From an uncultured Treponema sp. (GTDB taxonomy: Bacteria > Spirochaetota > Spirochaetia > Treponematales > Treponemataceae), in contig CAMJAJ010000073.1 of the NCBI GenBank assembly GCA_946403565.1, positions 1 through 6,741 of the forward strand: a stretch of DNA of 6,741 nt, written 5' to 3'. This document shows positions 1-5,829 of the stretch, in pieces. Position numbers and translations under genes: made by a program. How positions within the stretch are numbered: the first letter of the stretch is position 1; each line of letters begins with the position of its first letter. A model generated the notes under the pieces. The model saw only the letters and a program-made list of their open reading frames with translations, did no database searches and had not been told where the DNA came from.

Positions 1-487
1 TTCTGGTCCTCCGCACTGTTTTGGCAGTTCCCCCTGCCTTTCGGGCGGTTTTTCCGTCCTTTTTGGCGGATTCCCACCTGCCTGCCGCGGCCCGTTCCGC
101 GTGCCGCCGGGCGTTCTCCGCCATCGTTTCCTTTATGACGGCCACGGCCTCGGATGTCTTTTCCCTCGGGATGTCAGACGGCCAGCCCAGGTTCCTCAGG
201 ATGCGCCGGGCGGTACACCGGCTGCAACCGACAAGGGAGGCAAGCTCTGTGACGGGAACGAGGTCAAACTTGAGCTCGCGGTTCCCCTTGCGGCACCGGT
301 CCCTCTTCGCCTCAATGGATGTGGCGTAAAGCCGCCTCATCGCGTCCACGACCTCCTGGCTGCGCCCGATGGAGATGTGACCGCTTATCCCCAGCTCCTT
401 CGCATATCGTATAGCGGTGTTCTTGGAAATTCCGGCCTCCTTAGCCAGACGAGCCATGCTCACGCAGCCTATTGGAATGCGGCCCAT
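1..487 (-). CDS. Double helix-turn-helix DNA-binding protein (partial, 3' end outside window)
   Basis: The reading frame opens with ATG at 487 and stays open for 162 codons to the window edge, so the C-terminus is missing. The ATG shares one base with the stop of the DUF4406 gene (TGATG), and a GGAGG at 499-495 lies seven bases upstream. Two helix-turn-helix units are visible: residues 11-34 (LAKEAGISKNTAIRYAKELG core) and 79-102 (LASLVGCSRCTARRILRNLG core). Residues 9-54 and 77-122 align without gaps, with 13 of 46 positions identical, which indicates an internal duplication. From about residue 107 the protein becomes strongly basic and Ala/Lys/Arg-rich, suggesting a nucleic-acid-binding tail. 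Sequence-specific DNA binding is inferred from the HTH units. The target is unknown; a regulator of late genes or an accessory packaging factor are both possible. I do not recognise a named family. Confidence 0.8.
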   Translation of the reverse strand, partial: MGRIPIGCVSMARLAKEAGISKNTAIRYAKELGISGHISIGRSQEVVDAMRRLYATSIEAKRDRCRKGNRELKFDLVPVTELASLVGCSRCTARRILRNLGWPSDIPREKTSEAVAVIKETMAENARRHAERAAAGRWESAKKDGKTARKAGGTAKTVRRTR

Positions 488-819
488 CAGGCTGCCTCCG
501 CTATGTCGATGGCCTTCAGTCCAAGATGGAGGGCCACGAGATACTCAAGAAAAGCCCCCCTCGACCGCATCCAGCCGGGAAGCATGCAGATGCCCCCGCA
601 CTGCGTGAGGGCCTTGATGTCCTCCCGCATGTAATCCTCCCACTCGGGCGCCCTGCCCGGTGTCCTGGCAAGGCAGTCCTCGGCAAGCGCGTCGCCTATG
701 TCGGCAGGGTTTACGGGGACATGCCCCATCGACTTGAGCTTGTCCGATGCGGCCTTGAACTCCGCCCGCCATTCCTCCTCCGGTCTGCCCGTTATCGGGC
801 CGCTTATGTACACAAGCAC
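487..819 (-). CDS. DUF4406 protein, nucleoside 2-deoxyribosyltransferase-like
   Basis: This is a 110-residue protein starting at GTG 819, chosen because a full AGGAGG lies seven bases upstream. Residues 3-11 (VYISGPITG) are the typical N-terminal strand and glycine loop of DUF4406 proteins, which are related to nucleoside 2-deoxyribosyltransferases. The acidic stretch near residues 61-67 and the RGAFLEY segment (residues 88-93, Glu92) correspond to the conserved part that holds the catalytic glutamate in the deoxyribosyltransferase fold. The length is normal for the family. A role in nucleotide or nucleoside handling is inferred from fold family only; the substrate is not known and many phage members are uncharacterised. 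It sits immediately after the large terminase (11-base gap) and overlaps the double-HTH gene by one base, so it is probably co-translated with both. Confidence 0.85.
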   Translation of the reverse strand: MLVYISGPITGRPEEEWRAEFKAASDKLKSMGHVPVNPADIGDALAEDCLARTPGRAPEWEDYMREDIKALTQCGGICMLPGWMRSRGAFLEYLVALHLGLKAIDIAEAA

Positions 820-826
820 GGTATAC

Positions 827-832
827 CCTCCT
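827..832 (-). promoter_or_regulatory. Shine-Dalgarno site for the DUF4406 gene
   Basis: The minus strand reads AGGAGG at 832-827, seven bases before the GTG at 819. The site overlaps the TAG stop of the large terminase (833-831). It fixes the GTG as the start in the absence of an ATG at the N-terminus. Confidence 0.8.
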
Positions 833-2501
833 AGAAAATCATCTTCGTCACGTCCAGAGACTGCTGGAACGACTGCTCAGCCAGCGCGACATCAAGGCGG
901 TTGTTCGCCATGATGCTCGTTATAACCCCGTCAATCCTCCGGCTCGTCTTGGTGAACTGGGGCTTGACGACCTTGATGTTGTCGTTCGGGTCCGTGCGGA
1001 TGGTGGCGCAGCTCACCATCCAGCGCATCACGGGGTTGTTGTCTATGATGCGCCCCTCGGTCACGGCCTTTTCCCACGCCTTGGACGGCTCCGACATGCT
1101 GACGATTCCCTGGTTGAACTCGACCATGTTGAAGCTGTCCGCCAGAGGCGCGATTATCAGGCTGGACAGGTTACGGTCGTAGGCTATCTCCTGTATGTCC
1201 CAGGCCTGCGCATCCCTGCGTATGTCCTCGAACATGAAGGAGTAGTCCACGGTCTCCCCCGGCGTGGCGGTTATCCAGCCGTCCTTCACCCACTTTTCAA
1301 CCAGATAGGTGTCGGTCTTCATCCTCGCCTCTATCATCTCGCGCGGGATGTAGAAGCGGTGCCTTGCGTACTTCCTGCCGTCCGGCAGCAGGAAGTAGAG
1401 CGTCCAGGCGGTGAAGTCGGTCGTCTTGGACAGGTCGAGCGCACCCCAGCATTTGAGCCCTGCGAGCTTCTTCTCGCTGAACCGCTTGATGCACCGCCTC
1501 CAGTGCGAATCGTCTATCCAGCACTCGGCGTTGTTCACCCACACGTCCATGCGCTTGGTCAGGAACTCCGCCATGCCGGTGCTCTTCTGCCTGGCGTTGG
1601 CCAAAGCCTTTCGCAGCTCGTCGGTACTGATGGCCCCGTCTACGTCCAGGTTCGGGTTTGCCTTTATCCAGTTGCGCTCGTTCGCCGGGTCGTCGCCCTT
1701 GTCGAGCTCGTACACCACGGCGAGGTATGTATCGTTCTCGTAGCCCCTCGCGCCTTCCAGCATCTTGCAGACGCGCTCGTACTCCTCGTGGCAGGGGTAC
1801 GAAAGCTCGTGCCCCGCCGTCGTGATGATGAACGTCAGCGGCTGCTCCCGCGCCCCCATGCCGGACTCGATGACGTTCAGAAGCTCATCGGTCTTGTGGG
1901 CGTGGTACTCGTCGATGATGGCGCACGACGGGTTCAGTCCGTCCTGCACCTTGCTGCCGGAGCTCAGGGCCTCGAACTTGCCGTCCCCGAAGGTCAGGTT
2001 CTGGGCGTGTACCTTCACGAACTGGGAGAGCGTCGCGCTGTAGCGGACGGTGTTCTTCGCGTTCGTGAAGGCAATCTTGGCCTGATCGCGCTTGGTGGCA
2101 GCAGAATAGACTTCGCTTCCCGGCTCGCTCACAAGGTCGTACAGTCCCACGCCGGAGGCGAAGAAGGTCTTGCCGTTCTTGCGGGCGACCTGCAGGTATA
2201 CCCTCCGGAACCTCCGCTTGCCGTTGTCCTTGCGCCTCCAGCCGTAGAGCATGGCAATGACCCACTGCTGCCAGGGCTGAGGCACGAGCTTCTGCCGTGC
2301 GAGCTTGCCCTTGGTGTGGACCTGCTCGCAGAAGAAGTCTATCGCCGCACGTGCGTGCCCGTCGTCAAAGCGGTAGGGGAAGCTCCCCTCCTGCTTCTTG
2401 AGGTCAGCCAGGTGCCTTTTGGCGGCCAGCTTGACCATCCGGCAGGCTGTGATGCGTCCGGAAACTACGTCGTCAACGTACTGGTTGTAGCTGTAGTCCA
2501 C
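831..2501 (-). CDS. terL: Phage terminase large subunit (ATPase and nuclease)
   Basis: This is the DNA-packaging motor: it pumps the genome into the prohead with ATP and cuts concatemers. At 556 residues from GTG 2501 it has the usual length of the Terminase_1/HK97-type family. Visible motifs, numbered from that start, are a Walker A-like ARKNGKT at 106-112, a Walker B with catalytic acid CAIIDEYH at 193-200, and the coupling motif TTAG at 227-230. The C-terminal nuclease shows Asp356 in ALDLSKTTD, Asp442 in YDRN and Asp524 in RIDGVI. An ATG at 2561 is in frame, but it adds 20 low-complexity Arg/Ser/Pro residues lying inside the upstream gene, whereas GTG 2501 has a good ribosome site. Even so, the gene overlaps the end of the preceding small gene by 29 bases. 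It partners the P27-type small subunit encoded just upstream. Confidence 0.96.
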   Translation of the reverse strand: MDYSYNQYVDDVVSGRITACRMVKLAAKRHLADLKKQEGSFPYRFDDGHARAAIDFFCEQVHTKGKLARQKLVPQPWQQWVIAMLYGWRRKDNGKRRFRRVYLQVARKNGKTFFASGVGLYDLVSEPGSEVYSAATKRDQAKIAFTNAKNTVRYSATLSQFVKVHAQNLTFGDGKFEALSSGSKVQDGLNPSCAIIDEYHAHKTDELLNVIESGMGAREQPLTFIITTAGHELSYPCHEEYERVCKMLEGARGYENDTYLAVVYELDKGDDPANERNWIKANPNLDVDGAISTDELRKALANARQKSTGMAEFLTKRMDVWVNNAECWIDDSHWRRCIKRFSEKKLAGLKCWGALDLSKTTDFTAWTLYFLLPDGRKYARHRFYIPREMIEARMKTDTYLVEKWVKDGWITATPGETVDYSFMFEDIRRDAQAWDIQEIAYDRNLSSLIIAPLADSFNMVEFNQGIVSMSEPSKAWEKAVTEGRIIDNNPVMRWMVSCATIRTDPNDNIKVVKPQFTKTSRRIDGVITSIMANNRLDVALAEQSFQQSLDVTKMIF

Positions 2502-2733
2502 GGCCTCCCTCCGCGAGGACGGCGGCCTCGAACTCCTCCTTCCCGCACCATCTGTCCGCATCGTGGAGCAGCCAGGTGCCGAAGCTCCACTGGATGTCGT
2601 CCTGCCCCTTCCGCCTGACCTTCACCCGCTCGCCCATACAGATGGCCCGTCCGTTGGTCAGCCACACGGACACGCCCGGCGGGGGCGGGTCGTCCCGTAT
2701 GCTCCTCCAGCGTATCGCAGTTTCCGCCATCAT
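2473..2733 (-). CDS. Small DUF551-like hypothetical protein between the terminase genes
   Basis: This is an 86-residue protein that starts with two adjacent ATG codons (2733 and 2730) overlapping the TGA of the small terminase gene, a classic coupled start. The N-terminal pattern WRSIRDDPPPPGVSVWL (residues 9-25), with a Trp, a run of prolines and then a beta strand, resembles the opening of DUF551 domains found in many phage proteins. The later Trp residues (W49, W54, W62) in a short beta-rich body fit the same family, but the usual C-terminal WxPLPxPP-type ending is absent, so the assignment is tentative. The last ten codons overlap the start of terL. The function of the family is unknown. 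Its place between terS and terL suggests co-expression with the packaging enzyme rather than a proven role in it. Confidence 0.7.
   Translation of the reverse strand: MMAETAIRWRSIRDDPPPPGVSVWLTNGRAICMGERVKVRRKGQDDIQWSFGTWLLHDADRWCGKEEFEAAVLAEGGRGLQLQPVR
2507..2512 (-). promoter_or_regulatory. Shine-Dalgarno site for terL
   Basis: The minus strand reads GGAGGG at 2512-2507, five bases before GTG 2501. The site lies within the coding sequence of the preceding small gene. It supports the internal GTG over the in-frame ATG at 2561. Confidence 0.7.
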
Positions 2734-3203
2734 CCGTTCCCCACGATACGGGCGATGGCCTCGGTGCCGTCCGGCTTCTTGTCGGTGACGTTGCCACGGA
2801 CGCGGGCGGCGTTCACGGGCGTGTCCCCGAACTGCGCCATGATCTTCTGGTACTCCTGCTCGTACTTGAGGGCAAGGTCCAGGGCGTTCTTGGAGTTGGG
2901 GCCGAGGCTGAGCAGGTATTCGGCCACGCCGCCCGCCTTCGCCACAAGCTCGCGGCACTCCTGCGCCTGCTGCCACCAGTAGAAGGCGTGCTCCAGCGTC
3001 GGGAGGGTGACGGGCGTGACCATCCGGGCCTTGCACAGGACGGGGACAACCTCGTCCCACAGGGCGCGGGCCTTCCCCGTGACGCTCTCGGGGCAGTCAA
3101 CGCCGGAAAGCGGCTCCAGGGTGGTGCCCCGGTCGGCATGGCGGCACTTCTGGTAGGTCCCGTCGAGTAGGTGCTGCTCCACGGTCTTCGGCGGTCTTCC
3201 CAC
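2730..3203 (-). CDS. terS: Phage terminase small subunit, P27 family
   Basis: This is a 157-residue protein that recognises phage DNA for packaging and recruits the large subunit. The N-terminal GRPPKTVEQHLLDGTYQ (residues 2-18) is the characteristic opening of P27-family (Terminase_4) small subunits. It is followed by a Pro-rich link and a mostly helical body (about residues 44-125, with ALWDEVVPVL and the paired Trp of YWWQQA). The length matches the family. The start is GTG 3203: a GGAGG at 3217-3213 precedes it by nine bases and the conserved GRPPK motif begins at the second codon. It lies three bases after the HNH gene and overlaps the next gene at ATGATG. The order HNH-terS-terL is a common packaging arrangement in HK97-like phages, though here a small gene separates the two terminase genes. 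Confidence 0.93.
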   Translation of the reverse strand: MGRPPKTVEQHLLDGTYQKCRHADRGTTLEPLSGVDCPESVTGKARALWDEVVPVLCKARMVTPVTLPTLEHAFYWWQQAQECRELVAKAGGVAEYLLSLGPNSKNALDLALKYEQEYQKIMAQFGDTPVNAARVRGNVTDKKPDGTEAIARIVGNG

Positions 3204-3206
3204 GGC

Positions 3207-3656
3207 CTAGACCCTCCCCCCGTTTTTGCACGTGCACACGAAAAAGGGCGCGCGTTGGTCAACGCCCGATTCTGTGATTTTTTTCACCCCCCTATCCCCC
3301 TTCGCAAAAAAATTGTTTTCCGCCAGTGTCTTCGCACTGTGGCACCTTCCGCAGAGCGACTGCCAGTTCAGCTGGTCCCAGAAGAGCAGCTCGTCACCCC
3401 TGTGCGGCTGTATGTGGTCCACCAGCTCCGCAGGCTTCCCGCACCTCGCGCAGAAGGGGAAGCGGGCAAGGAACTCCCTGCTCTCGCGCCTCCACCGTGC
3501 GCTCGCATACAGATGGTGCCAGGCCGTGCTCTTCTTCCTCACCGGAGTGCGCCGCCTTCCCCACGTGGCCTCAAGGCCGATATGCGCCGCACAGAAATGC
3601 CTTCCCGGCAGGGCCGTGGCATAGCAGCCGCTCTTGTGGCAGACAGTGGTCTTCAT
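3207..3656 (-). CDS. HNH endonuclease next to the terminase
   Basis: This is a 149-residue nuclease. Residues 6-25 carry a first metal-binding set (Cys6, Cys11, Cys22, His25), as often seen at the start of phage HNH proteins. The HNH core spans about residues 69-106: zinc-binding pairs Cys69/Cys72 and Cys102/Cys105, the DHI motif with His81, Asn97 and a final His106. HNH proteins encoded beside the terminase are known in HK97-like phages (gp74 type) to assist cutting of DNA during packaging. The same role is inferred here from position and motif. The ATG at 3656 overlaps the upstream stop by four bases (ATGA) and has GGAGG at 3665-3661. The last roughly 40 residues are not conserved-looking and contain two extra Cys (CTC) near the end. 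Confidence 0.93.
   Translation of the reverse strand: MKTTVCHKSGCYATALPGRHFCAAHIGLEATWGRRRTPVRKKSTAWHHLYASARWRRESREFLARFPFCARCGKPAELVDHIQPHRGDELLFWDQLNWQSLCGRCHSAKTLAENNFFAKGDRGVKKITESGVDQRAPFFVCTCKNGGRV
3213..3217 (-). promoter_or_regulatory. Shine-Dalgarno site for terS
   Basis: The minus strand reads GGAGG at 3217-3213, within the last codons of the HNH gene. It lies nine bases before the GTG at 3203 and fixes that non-ATG start. Confidence 0.65.
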
Positions 3657-4132
3657 GCTTCCTCCCCGGCGGCCAGAATGTCGATTGTCTCCTGGGAGAC
3701 AAAATCAACCAGCTTGTCCGCCTTCGTCCTGTAGTCTATGGCGTGCTTGGCCGCCTGCGCCAACACGGACACGTAGTCCTTTGTCACGCAGTAGTTCCAG
3801 CCGTACACGTCCCTGCACCTCACGTATCCTCCGGACGGAAGCCGCTTGTACGTCATCGGGCTCGCATACCTGCCCATCACGTACAGCACCGCCTCCATCG
3901 CACAATCCTCCAGCTCCTCGGGCGACGGCCTCACCCTGCGCTTGAAGAATTCCCCCCGGCAGCAGCGGCCCGCCACCTCCAGGGCCAGCGTCCACAGCGC
4001 CGTCCTCGCATCCTCGTCCCCGTCCTCAAGCCATCTTGCCTGATAGGTCAGGAGCCGTTCGTTGTCCGTGGACGGACTGCCGAAGCGGGGAAGCCTTGCC
4101 TTTGGGAAAAGCTCCAGCTCCGGCTGTTCCAG
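3653..4132 (-). CDS. Hypothetical phage protein with non-standard or missing start codon
   Basis: The secure part runs from GTG 3976 to TGA 3653 (107 residues). The same frame continues upstream with protein-like sequence (QPELELFPKARLPRFG, then NERLLTYQARWLEDGDEDAR) to about the end of the previous gene at 4156. The frame is open from 4216, after TGA at 4219-4217, but contains no ATG, GTG or TTG before 3976. I give CTG 4132 (159 residues) as the nominal start because it yields a natural MEQPELELF-like N-terminus. ACG 4153, two bases after the upstream stop, is an alternative. The protein is mainly helical and charged, with LWTLALEVAGR, a basic patch and then EELEDCAMEAVLYVMGRY, followed by a C-terminal helical region. 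The layout loosely resembles sigma-like small phage proteins, but I do not recognise a family. It overlaps the HNH gene by four bases (ATGA). Confidence 0.7.
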   Translation of the reverse strand: MEQPELELFPKARLPRFGSPSTDNERLLTYQARWLEDGDEDARTALWTLALEVAGRCCRGEFFKRRVRPSPEELEDCAMEAVLYVMGRYASPMTYKRLPSGGYVRCRDVYGWNYCVTKDYVSVLAQAAKHAIDYRTKADKLVDFVSQETIDILAAGEEA

Positions 4133-4155
4133 CCCCCGGACCTTGCTGCCCGTGG

Positions 4156-5274
4156 CTAGGCCCCCTTGGCAAGGTTTTCCCTGAATCCCGCCGACAGGGA
4201 CGCATCCGGGAAGGGCTCAATCCGCCAGTGTCCGCCATCCTTCACGACGTACCCGCCGCACTTCCGGCAGGCGGAAACCCCGCCCGCCACCTGAAGGCGC
4301 TCCCCGCAGATGGGGCAGGTGGGGACCCTCGAAAGCTCAGACAGACCGGAAGCAGACAGGCCGGAAGCGGAAGCCCCGCAATCCGTATGCCCTTTCTTCA
4401 GCGCCTCCTGCCAGCCGGATTCAATATCCGTCCAGGTCGTTGCGGCCTTGAAGAAGAGGTTGTTCCGCTCCCCCTCGGGCATATCTTCAAAGCGCCTGCT
4501 CCTGCCTCCCTGCGCCATGAAAGGCTTCTGGGAGACATAATCAAAGGCGTATTCCAGGAAGTCCATACCGAGCGACCTTGTAATCAAGGAGGTGGCAAGC
4601 TTCTTCATGCCGTTGTTGTCCATGGCAAGGCCGTGGTCCCAGAGGAAGTTGCCGATGGCGGGGACCGTGACAGGCGGCGGCGCTCCAGCCTGGGGCGGCG
4701 TTGCGGCGGGCGGCGGAACATCAACATCTTCATTTACATCTTCATCTACATCAACATTGTTTGTTTTTGGTTGTTTTTGGGGGTTGTTTTTGGGTTGTTT
4801 TTGAGGTTGTTTTGCGGTTGTTTCGTAGGAGCCCGAGTCCTGCCCCGCAACATCCCCGCCGAGGCCATTTTCAACGTCCGTTTCGGCGGGCTCTTCCATA
4901 TAATTTGTGGTGTTGTTTTCGGGTTCGGATGCAACGTCATTTTCGGGGCCGTAGGCGGCCTCCTCCTGCGCACAGGCAGGGGCATCTTCCACGGTCTTGC
5001 GCTGGGGCTTCGGGGAGGATTTCGGGGCGGACTTTGCGGCGTTCCTGTTCCCGCTGGGCGCACCGCCCGACTTGCGCCCCACGTCCGCATCGATGAATGA
5101 TTTTATGGCGGTGAACGCGATGTCCGCTATGAAGGGAAGGTTTTCCGGCTCAATGCCGTCAAAGCGGTATGCGTCCACCGCATCGTAAAAGGCGAGCCTC
5201 GCCTCGGCATCCGTTATCTTCCTGGCGACCTCGTAAAAGCTCCTGTACTGCGATGCCTTTGAAATCTGCTCCAT
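4156..5274 (-). CDS. Putative phage replication protein with DUF6291 domain and C-terminal zinc ribbon
   Basis: This is a 372-residue protein from ATG 5274, chosen for its AGGAGG six bases upstream. The longer frame to 5361 lies inside the preceding gene. Residues 8-68 (SQYRSFYEVARKITDAEARL, then FTAIKSFIDADV) match the DUF6291-type N-terminal domain of phage replication-region proteins. Residues 69-205 are a low-complexity linker: Lys/Ser/Pro, then Glu/Asn, then a Gln/Pro/Lys-rich stretch (154-173), an acidic Asp/Val repeat (174-186) and Pro/Ala. Residues 206-297 form a helical domain of unknown type. The end holds a zinc ribbon, CPIC at 320-323 and CRKC at 336-339. A role as replication initiator or organiser is inferred from its place among an SSB-like protein and a nuclease, and from the origin-like repeats in its linker DNA. 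No helicase or helicase-loader ATPase motif is visible. Confidence 0.85.
   Translation of the reverse strand: MEQISKASQYRSFYEVARKITDAEARLAFYDAVDAYRFDGIEPENLPFIADIAFTAIKSFIDADVGRKSGGAPSGNRNAAKSAPKSSPKPQRKTVEDAPACAQEEAAYGPENDVASEPENNTTNYMEEPAETDVENGLGGDVAGQDSGSYETTAKQPQKQPKNNPQKQPKTNNVDVDEDVNEDVDVPPPAATPPQAGAPPPVTVPAIGNFLWDHGLAMDNNGMKKLATSLITRSLGMDFLEYAFDYVSQKPFMAQGGRSRRFEDMPEGERNNLFFKAATTWTDIESGWQEALKKGHTDCGASASGLSASGLSELSRVPTCPICGERLQVAGGVSACRKCGGYVVKDGGHWRIEPFPDASLSAGFRENLAKGA
4338..4367 (-). repeat. Tandem 15-base repeat in codon phase (two copies)
   Basis: Two adjacent 15-base copies lie at 4338-4352 and 4353-4367 and differ at one base (4345 against 4360). They encode the repeated pentapeptide in the ASASGLSASGLS segment just before the zinc ribbon of the putative replication protein. 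Being in phase and in a flexible linker, they look like a simple recent duplication. Confidence 0.75.
4717..4757 (-). repeat. AT-rich in-phase hexamer repeat (Asp/Val/Glu codons)
   Basis: The minus strand has a run of GATGTT, GATGTA and AATGAA-type hexamers coding for alternating Asp-Val, Glu-Asp and Asn-Glu in the linker of the putative replication protein. The stretch is AT-rich in a GC-rich region and directly abuts the repeat array at 4759-4823. It could act as an easily melted segment, or simply be acidic low-complexity coding sequence. Confidence 0.65.
4759..4823 (-). repeat. Iteron-like direct repeats, candidate origin of replication
   Basis: The minus-strand motif AAACAACC occurs five times, ending at 4816, 4805, 4793, 4782 and 4769. 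The spacings are 11, 12, 11 and 13 bases, and a degenerate sixth copy follows. Most copies are extended to CAAAAACAACC. The copies fall in all three codon phases: Thr-Thr once, Lys-Gln-Pro three times and Asn-Asn-Pro once. The peptide is therefore not the repeated unit; the DNA is. Phage origins built of direct repeats inside the initiator gene are known (lambda O is the classic case), and the AT-rich stretch beside it would suit a melting region. Origin function is an inference. Slippage-derived low complexity is the main alternative. Confidence 0.6.
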
Positions 5275-5280
5275 AAATCC

Positions 5281-5286
5281 CCTCCT
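5281..5286 (-). promoter_or_regulatory. Shine-Dalgarno site for the DUF6291 gene
   Basis: The minus strand reads AGGAGG at 5286-5281, six bases before ATG 5274. It overlaps the TAG stop (5287-5285) of the DUF1064 gene. It decides the start against the longer in-frame extension to 5361. Confidence 0.8.
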
Positions 5287-5611
5287 AAACTTCCTCAATA
5301 TCAATCTGGTGGACGTGCCACATGAGCCGCTTCTTGAGCCTGTACACGTCCGTCCGGACACCCTTCGCGTCCTCCACGTGGAAGCCCCGCTGGTCCCGGT
5401 AGGTGAAGTCCGCTATGTACTTCACGGCCCTGAGCCGCTTTCCGTCCGGCCCCTCGCAGGAGGGAATCAGGACGAACGTCACCTGCCGCCTGAGCTCGTG
5501 AATCTTCCCCAGGCGTTCCAGCAGGGAAAGGTCGGCCCATCTGGCCGCCTCCCTCCTGCTGTCGAACATGATTCCGCCCAGCTCCGTGCGGACGTTGTGG
5601 TACTTGTTCAC
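5285..5611 (-). CDS. DUF1064 protein, PD-(D/E)XK-like phage nuclease
   Basis: This is a 108-residue protein. KYHNVRTELGGIMFDSRREA (residues 3-22) and the following RWADLSLLERLGKI are the recognisable signature of DUF1064, a phage family with a PD-(D/E)XK / VRR-NUC-like fold often listed as a Holliday-junction-resolvase-like or recombination nuclease. The likely metal site is Glu21, Asp68 in YIADFTY, and the Glu80-Asp81-Ala-Lys83 cluster in HVEDAKG. The C-terminal YRLKKRLM is also typical. The length is normal. The start is GTG 5611, which overlaps the upstream TGA by four bases (GTGA); its ribosome site is weak (GGGGG only), so translation probably depends on coupling to the 73-residue gene before it. 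Its place between SSB-like and replication genes fits a role in recombination or processing of branched replication DNA. Nuclease activity is inferred. Confidence 0.9.
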   Translation of the reverse strand: MNKYHNVRTELGGIMFDSRREAARWADLSLLERLGKIHELRRQVTFVLIPSCEGPDGKRLRAVKYIADFTYRDQRGFHVEDAKGVRTDVYRLKKRLMWHVHQIDIEEV

Positions 5612-5829
5612 CGCGCCCCCGGCGGAACGTCACGGAGCGCGGCCAGCCTGCGCAGCGCTCCCTCGCGGATGTTCACCTGCATGTTCCAGTCCGTGCTGCG
5701 GTTCTTGCCCTGCCGGACAGTCGCAAGCGCGTTCAACGGACAGCCCATCTCAATCAGGCGGGAATTGGCCCGCTTCACCATGTCCATGTACATGCACTCG
5801 GCCGTGGACATGACCTCTGCCGTGATCAT
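5608..5829 (-). CDS. Small hypothetical phage protein (73 residues)
   Basis: I do not recognise this protein. It starts at ATG 5829, overlapping the stop of the HTH gene by four bases (ATGA), with a purine-rich AAGGGGG just upstream. It ends in a GTGA overlap with the DUF1064 gene. The N-terminal 30 residues are Met-rich and likely helical (MSTAECMYMDMVKRANSRL); the rest is basic, with one Trp and a charged helix near the end (REGALRRLAALRD). No signal peptide, membrane segment or metal site is visible. The tight overlaps on both sides argue that it is a real gene, translated together with its neighbours, and perhaps a small accessory of the replication module. Confidence 0.7.
   Translation of the reverse strand: MITAEVMSTAECMYMDMVKRANSRLIEMGCPLNALATVRQGKNRSTDWNMQVNIREGALRRLAALRDVPPGAR

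Noticed and set aside
2502..2561. Twenty-residue N-terminal extension of the large terminase from ATG 2561
   Set aside because: It is Arg/Ser/Pro-rich and lies inside the upstream small gene, while GTG 2501 has a strong Shine-Dalgarno site.
1359..2618. Long plus-strand open frame (419 codons)
   Set aside because: It is antisense to the large terminase, whose ATPase and nuclease motifs are clear. GC-rich codon use leaves the opposite strand open by chance, and the product is Val/Leu/Arg-rich without domains.
2733..3060. Upstream part of the long frame that contains the DUF551-like protein
   Set aside because: It is the out-of-frame reading of the small terminase gene. The real start is the ATGATG that overlaps the terS stop.
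3240..3320. Possible terminator (GC-rich block near A/T runs)
   Set aside because: It lies within the HNH coding sequence, and I could not find a stable stem followed by a T-run in the direction of transcription.
4759..4823. CRISPR array
   Set aside because: The repeat unit is only 8-11 bases, the spacing is 11-13 bases with no spacers, and the array lies inside a coding gene.
4036..5100. Plus-strand open frame (354 codons) with a hydrophobic stretch resembling a membrane segment
   Set aside because: The hydrophobic part is the reverse reading of the Asp/Val and Lys/Gln/Pro repeat region. There is no ribosome site, and the minus-strand gene has a recognisable domain and zinc ribbon.
5275..5361. 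N-terminal extension of the DUF6291 protein
   Set aside because: It overlaps the coding sequence of the DUF1064 gene in another frame and lacks a ribosome site. ATG 5274 has AGGAGG at ideal spacing and starts the conserved domain.
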